Assembly (NCBI RefSeq): GCF_014252375.1
Contig: NZ_CP059221.1
Span: forward strand, 62,001-126,000
Direction of reading: 5' to 3'
Source: Blattabacterium cuenoti
Lineage (GTDB): Bacteria; Bacteroidota; Bacteroidia; Flavobacteriales; Blattabacteriaceae
Length of the DNA stretch: 64,000 bases
Made by a program: the position numbers and the translations under genes. Each line of letters starts with the position of its first letter. Position 1 is the stretch's first letter. Below the pieces are notes generated by a model. That model was not told where the DNA came from. It worked only from the letters and a program-made list of their open reading frames with translations, and did no database searches. Positions 1 through 9,304 of the stretch are shown here, in pieces.

Positions 1-945
1 TGGGTATTACCAATTCCTAATCAATTTGGATCCATTTGGCCTAATTTTAATTCACCTTTATTATGGGATGTTTTTGCTATTAGTACTTATTTTTCTGTAT
101 CTACTGTATTTTGGTTTATTGGGTTAATACCTGATTTTGCAATGATAAGAGATAAAGTCTCTGATCCATTTCAAAAAAAAATATATTCTATTCTTAGTTT
201 TGGATGGAATGGAAGTGCTAAAGAATGGCAAAGATTTGAAGAAATTTCTTTAATATTAGCTGGTTTATGTACACCATTAGTTTTTTCTGTACATACAATA
301 GTATCTTTTGATTTTTCTACTTCAGTTATTAAAGGTTGGCATAGCACTATTTTTCCACCATATTTTGTAGCAGGGGCTATATTTTCTGGATTTGCTATGG
401 TTCAAACATTATTAGGTGTAGCTAGAAAAGTTCTTTCTCTAGAAAATTATATTACTAGAGATCATATTGAATATATGAATATGATAATACTATTTACAGG
501 AGGTATTGTGTTATTAGCATATATAACGGAATATATTATGGCATGGTATTCAACTAGTCCTTTTGAAGAGTTTATATATTTTTCAAAAAAAGCATCAGAA
601 GGACCTTTTTGGTGGGCATTTTGGTCATTAATATTTTGTAATATTATTATTCCTCAATTTTTATGGATTAAATCAATAAGAAGAAGCTTTTTTTGGTCTT
701 ATGTAATAGCAATAATTATAAATATTGGTATGTGGTTTGAAAGATTTGACATTATTGTTCTTAATTTAAGCCATGATTATCTTCCATCTTCTTGGACTGG
801 ATTTATTCCATCTTTTGTAGATGTAGGAATATTTATAGGAACAATTGGATTATTTTTTACTCTTTATCTAATATATATACGTGTTTTTCCTGTAATATCA
901 CAATCAGAATTAAAAACAATTTTGAAAAAAACTGATGAACAATAA
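1..945 (+). CDS. actC: Alternative complex III subunit ActC (NrfD-like membrane protein), 5' truncated
   Basis: The open frame runs from base 1 to the stop at 943-945 and gives 314 residues; the real start lies left of the window. An ATG at 142 is internal, because the preceding in-frame residues (NSPLLWDVFAIS) are typical of this family. ActC is the large polytopic quinol-binding subunit of alternative complex III, the Bacteroidetes replacement for cytochrome bc1, and belongs to the NrfD/PsrC family. At least six hydrophobic segments are visible. It is followed by actD with an 11-nt overlap, then actE and actF, which is the usual order of this operon. The family call rests on sequence character and neighbours. 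Confidence 0.9.
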   Translation, partial: WVLPIPNQFGSIWPNFNSPLLWDVFAISTYFSVSTVFWFIGLIPDFAMIRDKVSDPFQKKIYSILSFGWNGSAKEWQRFEEISLILAGLCTPLVFSVHTIVSFDFSTSVIKGWHSTIFPPYFVAGAIFSGFAMVQTLLGVARKVLSLENYITRDHIEYMNMIILFTGGIVLLAYITEYIMAWYSTSPFEEFIYFSKKASEGPFWWAFWSLIFCNIIIPQFLWIKSIRRSFFWSYVIAIIINIGMWFERFDIIVLNLSHDYLPSSWTGFIPSFVDVGIFIGTIGLFFTLYLIYIRVFPVISQSELKTILKKTDEQ

Positions 946-1456
946 TTATTGTAATTTATTGGCATTATATGATAACGAAACTATTCTTATAAAGAATATT
1001 AAAATTTTAATTAAAAAAAATAATTGTTATATAAATGATATATACTCTCCATATCCAATTCACGGATTAAATAAATTAATAAATTTAAAAAATACTAATC
1101 TATCTTTTTTATCTTTTATATATGGACTATTAGGATTTTTATTTTCTATGATTTTAATATGGTATATCATGATTTTTGATTGGCCACAAAATATTGGAGG
1201 AAAGCCTTATTATTCATTTATAAAAAATTTACCATCTTTTATTCCAGTTATATTTGAGTTAATAATATTTTTTTCTGCACATTTAATGTGTATAACTTAT
1301 TTATTTAAATGTAAATTGTATCCTGGATGTAAGGCAAAAAATCCAGATCCAAGAACAACAGATTATATTTTTTTAATAAAAATAAAAATATATAAAAAAA
1401 ATAAAAATAATATGGAAAAATTTTTATTAAAAAATGGAGCAATAAAAGTTAATTAA
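935..1456 (+). CDS. actD: Alternative complex III subunit ActD (DUF3341)
   Basis: This 173-residue protein has a soluble N-terminal part and two transmembrane segments (about residues 57-80 and 103-125) separated by a short loop containing DWPQNIGGKP, followed by a basic tail. That layout matches the DUF3341 family, the ActD subunit of alternative complex III, which anchors the peripheral ActA/ActB subunits to the membrane. The ATG at 935 lies inside the last codons of actC, which suggests translational coupling. Length is normal for the family. The next gene, actE, begins 15 nt downstream. Confidence 0.88.
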   Translation: MNNNYCNLLALYDNETILIKNIKILIKKNNCYINDIYSPYPIHGLNKLINLKNTNLSFLSFIYGLLGFLFSMILIWYIMIFDWPQNIGGKPYYSFIKNLPSFIPVIFELIIFFSAHLMCITYLFKCKLYPGCKAKNPDPRTTDYIFLIKIKIYKKNKNNMEKFLLKNGAIKVN

Positions 1457-1471
1457 GTTAATTAAACAATA

Positions 1472-2071
1472 ATGATAAAATATATTTATTATTTTCTTTT
1501 TTCTATACTATCAATAATAATTATTTTAAATTTTTTTATTTTCAATAAAGAAAATCCAAGAGTAGTATATATGCCTGATATGTATTATTCTAATGCATAT
1601 GAGCCATATTCTGATCCAGATTTTATAAAAAAAAATAGTAAAAATGTTGACACTACAATTTTTAATAATAGTACTTCATCACTTTATCCTGTAAAAGGAA
1701 CAGTGTCAAGAAAAAAAAATTATGATCCAACATCATATCTAATATCAATTAAAGGTAAAGATTTTTCAAAAAAAATAAAAACGTCTCCATTATTAAAAAT
1801 AAATAATATAAATAATATTTTAAAAGAAGGTAAAAAATTATATTATATAAATTGTTCTATTTGTCATGGAGAAAAAGGTGACGGTCAAGGATTTTTAGTA
1901 AAAAATGAAAAAATTTTAGGAGTACCTGATTATAAAGATAGAGAATTAACTGTTGGAAGTGTATACTATGTTGTTACATATGGAAAAAATAATATGTCTT
2001 CTTATTCCTCACAACTAAATGAAGTAGATAGATGGAAAGTATCTGAATATGTTATGTATTTAAAAAGATAA
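1472..2071 (+). CDS. actE: Alternative complex III mono-haem cytochrome c subunit ActE
   Basis: This 199-residue protein has an N-terminal hydrophobic segment (about residues 4-24) and one c-type haem motif, CSICH, at residues 128-132, followed by a GDGQG stretch. Met175 in GKNNM is the likely distal ligand. The conserved YMPDMYYSNAYE segment precedes the cytochrome domain, as in other ActE proteins. In the complex it passes electrons toward a terminal oxidase or soluble cytochrome. ActE homologues are usually lipoproteins; here no cysteine follows the hydrophobic segment, so it is probably held by an uncleaved anchor. It sits between actD and actF. Confidence 0.9.
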   Translation: MIKYIYYFLFSILSIIIILNFFIFNKENPRVVYMPDMYYSNAYEPYSDPDFIKKNSKNVDTTIFNNSTSSLYPVKGTVSRKKNYDPTSYLISIKGKDFSKKIKTSPLLKINNINNILKEGKKLYYINCSICHGEKGDGQGFLVKNEKILGVPDYKDRELTVGSVYYVVTYGKNNMSSYSSQLNEVDRWKVSEYVMYLKR

Positions 2072-2088
2072 AAATAATTTTATCAATT

Positions 2089-3276
2089 ATGTATAAATTT
2101 TCTAAAAATTATAAAAAGTTTATTATATCAATTATAACATTTGGAATTATTTTAATGTTATATAAATGTACTGAATTTAATGAAAAAAAATTATATACTA
2201 GTTTATACATATCTTCTATATATTTTTTTTCAATATCTATAGGATCATTATTATTTTTATCTATACAAAATATTTCAAAATCAGGATGGTCAATAATATT
2301 TCATATAATTATGGAAAAAATATCATCTTTTATTCCCTATGGATTAATTATTATATTTATCATTATACTAATTAATATATTTTATTCAAATAAACCAATA
2401 TTTAATTGGATGAATAATTATTTATATAATGAAAAATCTATTTATTATGATGAAGTTTTATCTAAAAAAAAGCTGTACTTAAATATCCCATTTTTTTTAT
2501 TAAGAAATATTATTTATATGTTAGGATGTACATTTTTTTATTTGAAAATAAAAAAAATATCTAATACTTTAAATATTTGTTATTCATTAAATTTTTATAA
2601 AAAATTATATTATAATTCTCTTTATTTTATAATATTTTTTTTTATTATTTCTACTTTTATATCTTGGGATTGGATAATGTGTATTAATCCATATTGGTTT
2701 AGTACTATATTTGGATGGTACTTTCTAAGTGGTATATTAATTAATGGAATCTCTTTTATTACTATTGTTTCTATTTTTTTAAAAAAAACTGGAAATTTTA
2801 ATTTTTTTAAAAAAAGTCATATGAATGATTTAGGAACATATATTTTTTCTGGTAGCCTATTATGGAGTTATTTTTGGTTTTCTCAATTTCTTCTTTATTG
2901 GTACGGTAACATTCCAGAAGAAATATCTTATTTTTTTAAAAGGGAAACATTATATTATAATATTCATTTTTGGATGTTAATTCCAAATTTTTTAATTCCA
3001 TTATTTCTTATAAGTAGAAAAAATAAATGTAATTCAAATATATTATTATTAATATCAATAATAATATTAATAGGACATTATATAGATTTATATAATTTAA
3101 TATATCCATTATTATATAATATAATGTCATTTGGTATATATGAATTAAGTTCTTTTTTTATAATAGGAGGGGTATTTCTATATATATTATTATTAAATTT
3201 AGATAATAAAAAATTATATTTTATTGAACATCCTTACTTTAAAGAAAGTAAGGAACACAATAATCATAATTTATAA
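2089..3276 (+). CDS. actF: Alternative complex III subunit ActF
   Basis: This 395-residue polytopic membrane protein has roughly ten hydrophobic segments. The conserved region around residues 185-205 (SWDWIMCINPYWFSTIFGWY) and the WSYFWFSQFLLYWYGNIPEE segment near residues 258-280 are characteristic of the ActF subunit, a distant NrfD relative. It completes the actCDEF run 17 nt after actE. Its last 6 nt overlap the 3' end of the convergent trkA gene, leaving no room for an intrinsic terminator. Cytochrome oxidase genes, which often follow this operon in free-living relatives, are not seen here. Confidence 0.88.
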   Translation: MYKFSKNYKKFIISIITFGIILMLYKCTEFNEKKLYTSLYISSIYFFSISIGSLLFLSIQNISKSGWSIIFHIIMEKISSFIPYGLIIIFIIILINIFYSNKPIFNWMNNYLYNEKSIYYDEVLSKKKLYLNIPFFLLRNIIYMLGCTFFYLKIKKISNTLNICYSLNFYKKLYYNSLYFIIFFFIISTFISWDWIMCINPYWFSTIFGWYFLSGILINGISFITIVSIFLKKTGNFNFFKKSHMNDLGTYIFSGSLLWSYFWFSQFLLYWYGNIPEEISYFFKRETLYYNIHFWMLIPNFLIPLFLISRKNKCNSNILLLISIIILIGHYIDLYNLIYPLLYNIMSFGIYELSSFFIIGGVFLYILLLNLDNKKLYFIEHPYFKESKEHNNHNL

Positions 3277-3963
3277 TTTATTACTTTTTATAAAATTAAT
3301 TATTGATTTATTTGATCCAAATATAGTTAATATATCTCCTTCTTGTAAAATAGTTTTACCAGTTATTAATCCTATAACATTTTTAGTTGAACGTTTTTTG
3401 TTATGTGAAACATTTATTTTATCTCTAATTATAGTAATTATTAAAATAGAATATTTTTGTATTAATTTTATATTTTTAACTGTTTTACCACTAAAAGAAA
3501 AAGGAGAAAATATTTCAGCAATAGAATGTTTATTGTCTACTTGAAAATAATCCAAGGCATAATCAAAAGATAATTGTTTTGTTAATCTAAAAGCTGCATC
3601 TTGTTCTGGATGAACAACATTTTTAATCCCCATCGCATCTAATATAGTATCATGTATCTTTGATAAAGATCTACTTATTATTTTAAGATGTTTGTAATTT
3701 TTTTTTAATATCGCAGTTGTAACTATTGATGATCCTTCATTTTCTCCTATTGCAACAATACCTAAATTAGCTTGGTTAATAGGTAACATTTTGTATGATT
3801 CTTCATTATTAGCATCCATACATATAACATTAGCAATATGATTTTTTAATGAATCAACTTTTTCTATTTTATTATCTATTCCAAAAACCTCATGTCCATT
3901 ATCAGTTAAACTAAGTGCTAAAGCTCTTCCAAAATTTCCTAATCCAATAATTATAATTTTCAT
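3271..3963 (-). CDS. trkA: Trk/Ktr potassium uptake regulatory subunit TrkA
   Basis: This 230-residue cytosolic protein starts with a Rossmann nucleotide-binding motif, GLGNFG at residues 7-12, and has one TrkA_N domain (about 1-120) followed by one TrkA_C/RCK_C domain (about 140-228). A single RCK unit of this length is KtrA-like rather than the doubled E. coli TrkA. It gates the membrane subunit encoded by trkH, which lies 9 nt upstream on the same strand. Together they form a two-gene potassium uptake unit. Symbol ktrA would be equally justified. Confidence 0.9.
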   Translation of the reverse strand: MKIIIIGLGNFGRALALSLTDNGHEVFGIDNKIEKVDSLKNHIANVICMDANNEESYKMLPINQANLGIVAIGENEGSSIVTTAILKKNYKHLKIISRSLSKIHDTILDAMGIKNVVHPEQDAAFRLTKQLSFDYALDYFQVDNKHSIAEIFSPFSFSGKTVKNIKLIQKYSILIITIIRDKINVSHNKKRSTKNVIGLITGKTILQEGDILTIFGSNKSIINFIKSNKL

Positions 3964-3972
3964 ATTTACTTT

Positions 3973-5727
3973 TTAATTAATTATAACATTTTCTTTAGGA
4001 AATTTATAATAATTGATATTAATAATATTTCTTTTTAATAAAAAAATCATTATATTTATAGTTCCTATTCTTCCTAATAACATTAATAAAATTAATACCA
4101 ATTTACTTCCAATAGATAAACTATATGTTATTCCTAAAGATAAACCAGTTGTGGAAAAAGCAGAAATAACTTCAAAAAAAATAGATAAAACATTTTTGTA
4201 TGGATCAAAAAAAACTATTAACAATACACCCATATAAATAATTATTATAGAAAGCATTATAATAGCAAAAGATAAACGAATAGATTTAGAAGAAATTTCT
4301 CTTTTCTGTATTTCTAACCTATTTTTATTTTTAGATAAAGAAATAATGTTAAGTAATGCTATTGCAAAAGTAACAGTTTTAATTCCACCTCCAGTAGAAG
4401 AAGGAGAAGCACCTATCCACATTAAAAACATAGTAAATAAAATGGTGAAAGAATTAAAATTTTTTAAATTTAAAATATTAAAACCTGCTGTTCTAGCATA
4501 TGTGGAAGAAAAAAATGATACAATCCATTTTCCAAAAAATGATGAATGTTCTGATAATGAATTACTATATTCACTAATATAATAAAAAATAGTTCCAAAA
4601 AATAAAAGGTAAAAAGTAGTTAATAAAACTATTTTTGTATTCAATGTAACTATATGTACTGGATTTCTTATATTTTTATTAAAAAATATTTTATAAATAT
4701 ATTTTTTAAATGTTAACCAAATAAATGTAAAAAAATTAAATACTATATTAAAACCTATTCCTCCTAAAATTATCAAAAATGATATTACTAATTGAAATAA
4801 ATAATTAAATCGAATAGTTTCTGAATTTAATCCATTGTCAAGTGTAGAAAATCCACTATTACAAAATGCAGATATAGAATGAAAAATAGAGAAAAAAAAT
4901 ATATCTACATTAGGTTTTAACATTTTATTAAAATATGAATTTCTGTCAATAGTAAAATAAATTAATAACGATCCTACTAATTCTATTATTATAGTAAATA
5001 ATACTACTTTTACAGCAAAAAAAAGAACATTATTAGTTGTTTTAGTATTTAGAAAATTACTAGCAAAAATTGCTTCTTTAAATGAAAAATTTTTTTGGAA
5101 AAAGAAATTAAAAAAAGAAGTTATAGTTAATATACCAAGACCTCCTATTTCTATTAGTGTTAATATTATTAATTTTCCAATAAAAGTAAAATCTTTTGAT
5201 GTATCTAAAACAACAAGTCCAGTAACACAAACAGCGCTTGTAGAAGTGAACAATGCATCTATGAATGATATATTATATACTGTTGCTCCTGGTAACATTA
5301 ATAATATAGATCCTAAAATGGATAAAAAAATAAAACTAATAATAAATATAAAAATTGGATTATGTATTTTTACATATATTCTTTTCATTATATATGCAGT
5401 TCTAATTACGATATAAATTATTATACTAATAATAGAAAATATTTTAACGTATGAATATATATTATTATTAAATAAATTTTTTATAAATAAAATAATTGGT
5501 ATAGTTAATACAAATATTGATAAAAAGATCATTGATTTATAATCATTTTCTATTCTTCTATCAAAAAAAATAAGTAGATGTAATATATTTATTATAGATA
5601 TTGTTATTATAATATTTTTTACGTTAAAAAAATTAAAAAAGTAAGATTCTCCCCAACCTAAATAAAAAATTATATAAAAAAATATAATTGGATACAATAT
5701 TTCTATAATATTCCTAAATATTCTCAA
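3973..5727 (-). CDS. trkH: Trk/Ktr potassium channel-transporter membrane subunit TrkH
   Basis: This 584-residue membrane protein has an extra hydrophobic N-terminal part (about 130 residues) followed by the TrkH/KtrB fold of repeated membrane-pore-membrane units. Pore-loop signatures are visible: TSAVCVTGL for the first, HSISAFCNSGF for the second, STYARTAGFN for the third and SAFSTTGLSLG for the fourth, each with the conserved selectivity-filter glycine. The SPSSTGGGIKT segment is a family hallmark. Its partner trkA lies directly downstream. The pair mediates potassium uptake and turgor or pH homeostasis. Confidence 0.92.
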   Translation of the reverse strand: MRIFRNIIEILYPIIFFYIIFYLGWGESYFFNFFNVKNIIITISIINILHLLIFFDRRIENDYKSMIFLSIFVLTIPIILFIKNLFNNNIYSYVKIFSIISIIIYIVIRTAYIMKRIYVKIHNPIFIFIISFIFLSILGSILLMLPGATVYNISFIDALFTSTSAVCVTGLVVLDTSKDFTFIGKLIILTLIEIGGLGILTITSFFNFFFQKNFSFKEAIFASNFLNTKTTNNVLFFAVKVVLFTIIIELVGSLLIYFTIDRNSYFNKMLKPNVDIFFFSIFHSISAFCNSGFSTLDNGLNSETIRFNYLFQLVISFLIILGGIGFNIVFNFFTFIWLTFKKYIYKIFFNKNIRNPVHIVTLNTKIVLLTTFYLLFFGTIFYYISEYSNSLSEHSSFFGKWIVSFFSSTYARTAGFNILNLKNFNSFTILFTMFLMWIGASPSSTGGGIKTVTFAIALLNIISLSKNKNRLEIQKREISSKSIRLSFAIIMLSIIIIYMGVLLIVFFDPYKNVLSIFFEVISAFSTTGLSLGITYSLSIGSKLVLILLMLLGRIGTINIMIFLLKRNIININYYKFPKENVIIN

Positions 5728-5745
5728 AATTGTAAAGAATTTAAA

Positions 5746-6378
5746 TTATAAATATATAGGGAAAAAATTATTTATATTATTAAATTTATTTTTGCAAAAT
5801 TTATTATATGATATGCTTGACATATGATAAGCAGATAAATTTACTTTTAAAAAAGTATACTTATTTAGTTCTTTTAAATTAAAATTACTTACTATATATA
5901 TTTTATGATTTGTAATTTTAAGAAAATTAATTTTTTTTCTAATAGAAATAGGATAAATCATATTTTTATATGAATCGAACAATGTAGTATAAAAAAAATT
6001 TTTTTTTGCATATATCATTGGAATTATTAATGTATTTTTTTTATCTTTTATTTTATTAATATTTATACTTTGAACTAATATAGATAAACTATCTATTGAT
6101 AATAAAGGAATTTTTAATGACATACATAAGCCTTTTGCAGCTGATATTCCAACTCTTAAAGAAGAATAAGATCCTGGACCTATATCTACACAAATAGATT
6201 TAATTTCTTTTAATTCTATCATTGATAATTTTAAAGCATATTGTATAAATTTGTGTAATTTTTCTGAATGTAAATAATATTTTGAATTTTCTTCTACAAC
6301 TGTTATAACTTTTCCTTTTTTCGATATTGAAATCGAACAATTTTGTGTAGAAGTTTCTAAATTTAGAATTAAAGACAT
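5746..6378 (-). CDS. tsaB: tRNA threonylcarbamoyladenosine biosynthesis protein TsaB
   Basis: This 210-residue protein opens with LILNLETST and has the DIGPGSYSSLRVGISAAKG block near residues 65-83, the signature of TsaB/YeaZ in the ASKHA fold. TsaB partners TsaD in making the t6A37 modification of ANN-decoding tRNAs. Length is slightly below the usual 220-235 residues. It lies 18 nt upstream of trkH on the same strand and is divergent from nadE with a 29-nt gap, so their promoters must be very compact or overlapping. Confidence 0.88.
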   Translation of the reverse strand: MSLILNLETSTQNCSISISKKGKVITVVEENSKYYLHSEKLHKFIQYALKLSMIELKEIKSICVDIGPGSYSSLRVGISAAKGLCMSLKIPLLSIDSLSILVQSININKIKDKKNTLIIPMIYAKKNFFYTTLFDSYKNMIYPISIRKKINFLKITNHKIYIVSNFNLKELNKYTFLKVNLSAYHMSSISYNKFCKNKFNNINNFFPIYL

Positions 6379-6407
6379 ATAAATATTTTTTAAAAAATTT
6401 TTTTATT

Positions 6408-7178
6408 ATGCAAGTAGATAATATAATTAATTATATAATTTTTTGGTTAAAAAAATATATAAAAAACTCAAAATCAAATGGATTTATCATTGGAATATCT
6501 GGAGGAATTGATTCATCTGTAACATCTTTATTAACTGCTAAAACAAACTATCCTACATTATTATTAGAAATTCCTTTACTTAAAAAAGAAAATAATCTTT
6601 CTGATAAACATGCTAAATATATGTTATCAAAATTTTCAAATGTTAATTATATAAAAAAAAATTTGTGTGATTTTTTTAATTTTTTTTGTAAAATTTTTAA
6701 TATTAATAGTGTTAAAAGTAATTTAGCGTTAGCAAATGTACAATCTAGGATTCGTATGTTAACATTATATTATTATGCTAACTTAAAAAATTATTTAGTT
6801 GTTGGTACAGGGAACAAAATTGAAGATTTTGGAATTGGATTTTTTACAAAATATGGAGATGGGGCTGTTGATTTACAACCTATAGCAGATTTAAATAAAA
6901 GTGAAATACAAATTATCGCTAAAAAATTAAAAATTTTAGATGAAATTCAAGAATCTATCCCAATGGATGGTTTATGGAAAGATGAACGTACTGATGAAGA
7001 ACAAATAGGAGTTTCTTATAAAGATTTAGAATGGGCAATGAAGGTAGAAAGTAAGAATTTAAAATATTTTTCAAAAAAAAAATATAATATTATAAAAAAA
7101 TATAAATATTTACATAATAAAAACAAACATAAAATTATTCCAATTCCTGTTTGCAATATTCCTAATTACATGAAATAA
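6408..7178 (+). CDS. nadE: Ammonia-dependent NAD+ synthetase
   Basis: This 256-residue enzyme carries the PP-loop motif SGGIDSS at residues 31-37 and the VVGTGNKIEDFGIGFFTKYGDG substrate-binding region in its middle. It converts deamido-NAD, ATP and ammonia to NAD+. It has no N-terminal glutaminase domain, so it relies on free ammonia, which urease in this symbiont would supply. The Flavobacteriales form with the PMDGLWKDERTDEEQIG segment is recognisable. Confidence 0.92.
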   Translation: MQVDNIINYIIFWLKKYIKNSKSNGFIIGISGGIDSSVTSLLTAKTNYPTLLLEIPLLKKENNLSDKHAKYMLSKFSNVNYIKKNLCDFFNFFCKIFNINSVKSNLALANVQSRIRMLTLYYYANLKNYLVVGTGNKIEDFGIGFFTKYGDGAVDLQPIADLNKSEIQIIAKKLKILDEIQESIPMDGLWKDERTDEEQIGVSYKDLEWAMKVESKNLKYFSKKKYNIIKKYKYLHNKNKHKIIPIPVCNIPNYMK

Positions 7179-7220
7179 TTATATTAAATTTTTTAAAATA
7201 TTATGCTTAAGTAATAATAT

Positions 7221-7868
7221 ATGTCAGAAAAAATAAAAAAAAATAAACTATCAAATAATGATACTGAAAGAAACAATAATACAAAAAATTTAAAAAAAAT
7301 AATAAAAATAGAAAAACATTTTTTTCAAATAATGAAAATCCTTGGTTTAGATATGAATAATGATAACTTAAAAAAAACACCTAAACGTGTTGCTAAAATG
7401 TTTGTAGAAGAAATATTTAGTGGTATTATTCCTGAGAATATGCCTAAAACTTCTGTATTTGAAAATAAATACAAGTATAGACAAATGATTATTGAAAAAA
7501 ATATCACAGTATATTCTACTTGTGAACATCATTTTCTTCCTATAATTGGTAAAGCTCATGTTGGATATATATCTAGTGGAAAAATAATAGGATTATCTAA
7601 AATAAATAGAATAGTAAATTTTTATTCTAAAAGACCTCAGGTTCAAGAAAGATTGACTGTCCAAATTGTTGATATATTAAAAAATATATTATCCACTAAG
7701 GATGTAGCTTGTATTATAGAAGCAAAACATTTATGTGTTAATTCACGTGGAATAAGAGATATAGATAGTAGTACTATTACTACTGAATTAACAGGTTTAT
7801 TTAGAAAAAATTCTAAAACTAGAAATGAATTTTTTAATCATATTGGATTTTTTTCTTTAAAAACATGA
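7221..7868 (+). CDS. folE: GTP cyclohydrolase I
   Basis: This 215-residue enzyme has the zinc ligands in CEHHF (Cys101, with a histidine at 103/104) and HLCVNSRG (Cys172), plus the KTPKRVAKM and RPQVQERLT blocks. It converts GTP to 7,8-dihydroneopterin triphosphate, the first step of folate (or queuosine) synthesis. The first 30 residues are low-complexity Asn/Lys. Its stop overlaps the cysS start by 4 nt (ATGA), suggesting coupled translation. Confidence 0.93.
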   Translation: MSEKIKKNKLSNNDTERNNNTKNLKKIIKIEKHFFQIMKILGLDMNNDNLKKTPKRVAKMFVEEIFSGIIPENMPKTSVFENKYKYRQMIIEKNITVYSTCEHHFLPIIGKAHVGYISSGKIIGLSKINRIVNFYSKRPQVQERLTVQIVDILKNILSTKDVACIIEAKHLCVNSRGIRDIDSSTITTELTGLFRKNSKTRNEFFNHIGFFSLKT

Positions 7869-9304
7869 TAAAAAAAGGAACTATATATATATACAATTCT
7901 TTAACAAAAAAAAAAGAATTATTTAATCCTATTATAAATAATTATATTGGAATGTATGTTTGTGGGCCTACAGTATATAATCATTTACATTTAGGTAACT
8001 ATAGAACATTTATAATATTTGATATTGTTTTTAGATATTTTAAGCATTTAGGATATAAGATTCGTTATGTAAGAAACATTACAGATGTTGGTCATTTAGA
8101 AAATGAAATTGATTATGAAGATAAAATAATAAAAAAATCTCGTAAAGAAGGAATAGATCCTATGGAAATAGTTAATAAATATACAATATCATTTCATAAA
8201 TTTTTAAATATTTTAAACATATTATCACCAAATATAGAACCAACAGCTACAGGTCATATTATTGAACAAATAGAATTCATTAAAAAATTAATTACTAATA
8301 ATTACGCTTATGAAATAAATGGATCTGTTTATTTTGATTTAAAAAAATATATAAAAAAATATTCTTATGGAATATTAAGTAATAATAAAATAAACAAATT
8401 ATTATATGAAAAAGAAAATATTTTAAATAAAGAAAAACGTTATCCTTATGATTTTTGTCTTTGGAAAAAAGCAAGTAATAAACATATTATGAAATGGAAA
8501 TCCCCATGGAATTATGGATTTCCTGGTTGGCATACAGAATGTGTAACAATGAGTACAAAATATTTGGGGGGTGTTTTTGATATTCATGGTGGAGGAATGG
8601 ATTTAAAATTTCCACATCATGAATGTGAATTAGCGCAATCTAATGCTTTTTATGAAAAAATTAGTAATGCTAGATATTGGATGCATACAAATATGTTAAC
8701 TATTAATGGGAAAAAAATGAGTAAATCCTTAGGAAATAATTTATCTATAATAGATATATATAATGATTATTCTCCAAATATTTTTAAATTATTTATTTTA
8801 CAACATCATTACAGAAGTGTTATTGATTTTTCATTAGAAAAATTAAAAGAAACAAAAAAAGGATATATAAAAATAAAAAATACAATTGAATTAATAAATA
8901 ATTTTATTCCAACAAATAATAAATATTTTGAATTAAATTTTAATGTATATAATTGGATTAATAAATGTTATAAATCAATTAACGATGATTTTAATACACC
9001 AATGTTAATTTCTAATATATTTTATGCTTCTAATTTTATTAAATTAGAACTTTATAATATAAATAAAGTTAATTTTTTTTTATTAAAAAAGTATATTAAT
9101 TATTTTATATTTGATATACTTGGATTATCTAAATCAGAATTAACAAAAAATAATTTAGAGTATAAAAAATTTAATATTTTAGTAAAAAAATTAATTCTTT
9201 TTAGAAAAGAAATGAGAAATAAAAAGAACTGGATTATATCAGATAGATTACGAAAAGAATTATGTAATATTGGTGTAATAATAAATGACGAAAAATTTTC
9301 ATAG
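7865..9304 (+). CDS. cysS: Cysteinyl-tRNA synthetase
   Basis: This 479-residue class I synthetase has the HIGH-type motif HLGN at residues 42-45, the KMSKS motif near residues 284-288, and zinc ligands in CGPTVYN (Cys33), WHTECVTMS and HHECELAQS. It charges tRNA-Cys. The start overlaps folE by 4 nt. Its final 6 nt overlap the convergent metB-type gene. The C-terminal region is somewhat eroded and lysine rich, as in other proteins here, but all catalytic signatures are present. Confidence 0.95.
   Translation: MIKKGTIYIYNSLTKKKELFNPIINNYIGMYVCGPTVYNHLHLGNYRTFIIFDIVFRYFKHLGYKIRYVRNITDVGHLENEIDYEDKIIKKSRKEGIDPMEIVNKYTISFHKFLNILNILSPNIEPTATGHIIEQIEFIKKLITNNYAYEINGSVYFDLKKYIKKYSYGILSNNKINKLLYEKENILNKEKRYPYDFCLWKKASNKHIMKWKSPWNYGFPGWHTECVTMSTKYLGGVFDIHGGGMDLKFPHHECELAQSNAFYEKISNARYWMHTNMLTINGKKMSKSLGNNLSIIDIYNDYSPNIFKLFILQHHYRSVIDFSLEKLKETKKGYIKIKNTIELINNFIPTNNKYFELNFNVYNWINKCYKSINDDFNTPMLISNIFYASNFIKLELYNINKVNFFLLKKYINYFIFDILGLSKSELTKNNLEYKKFNILVKKLILFRKEMRNKKNWIISDRLRKELCNIGVIINDEKFS

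Noticed and set aside
3224-3544. 106-codon open frame on the + strand
   Set aside because: It is the shadow of the well-supported trkA gene on the other strand and has no recognisable features.
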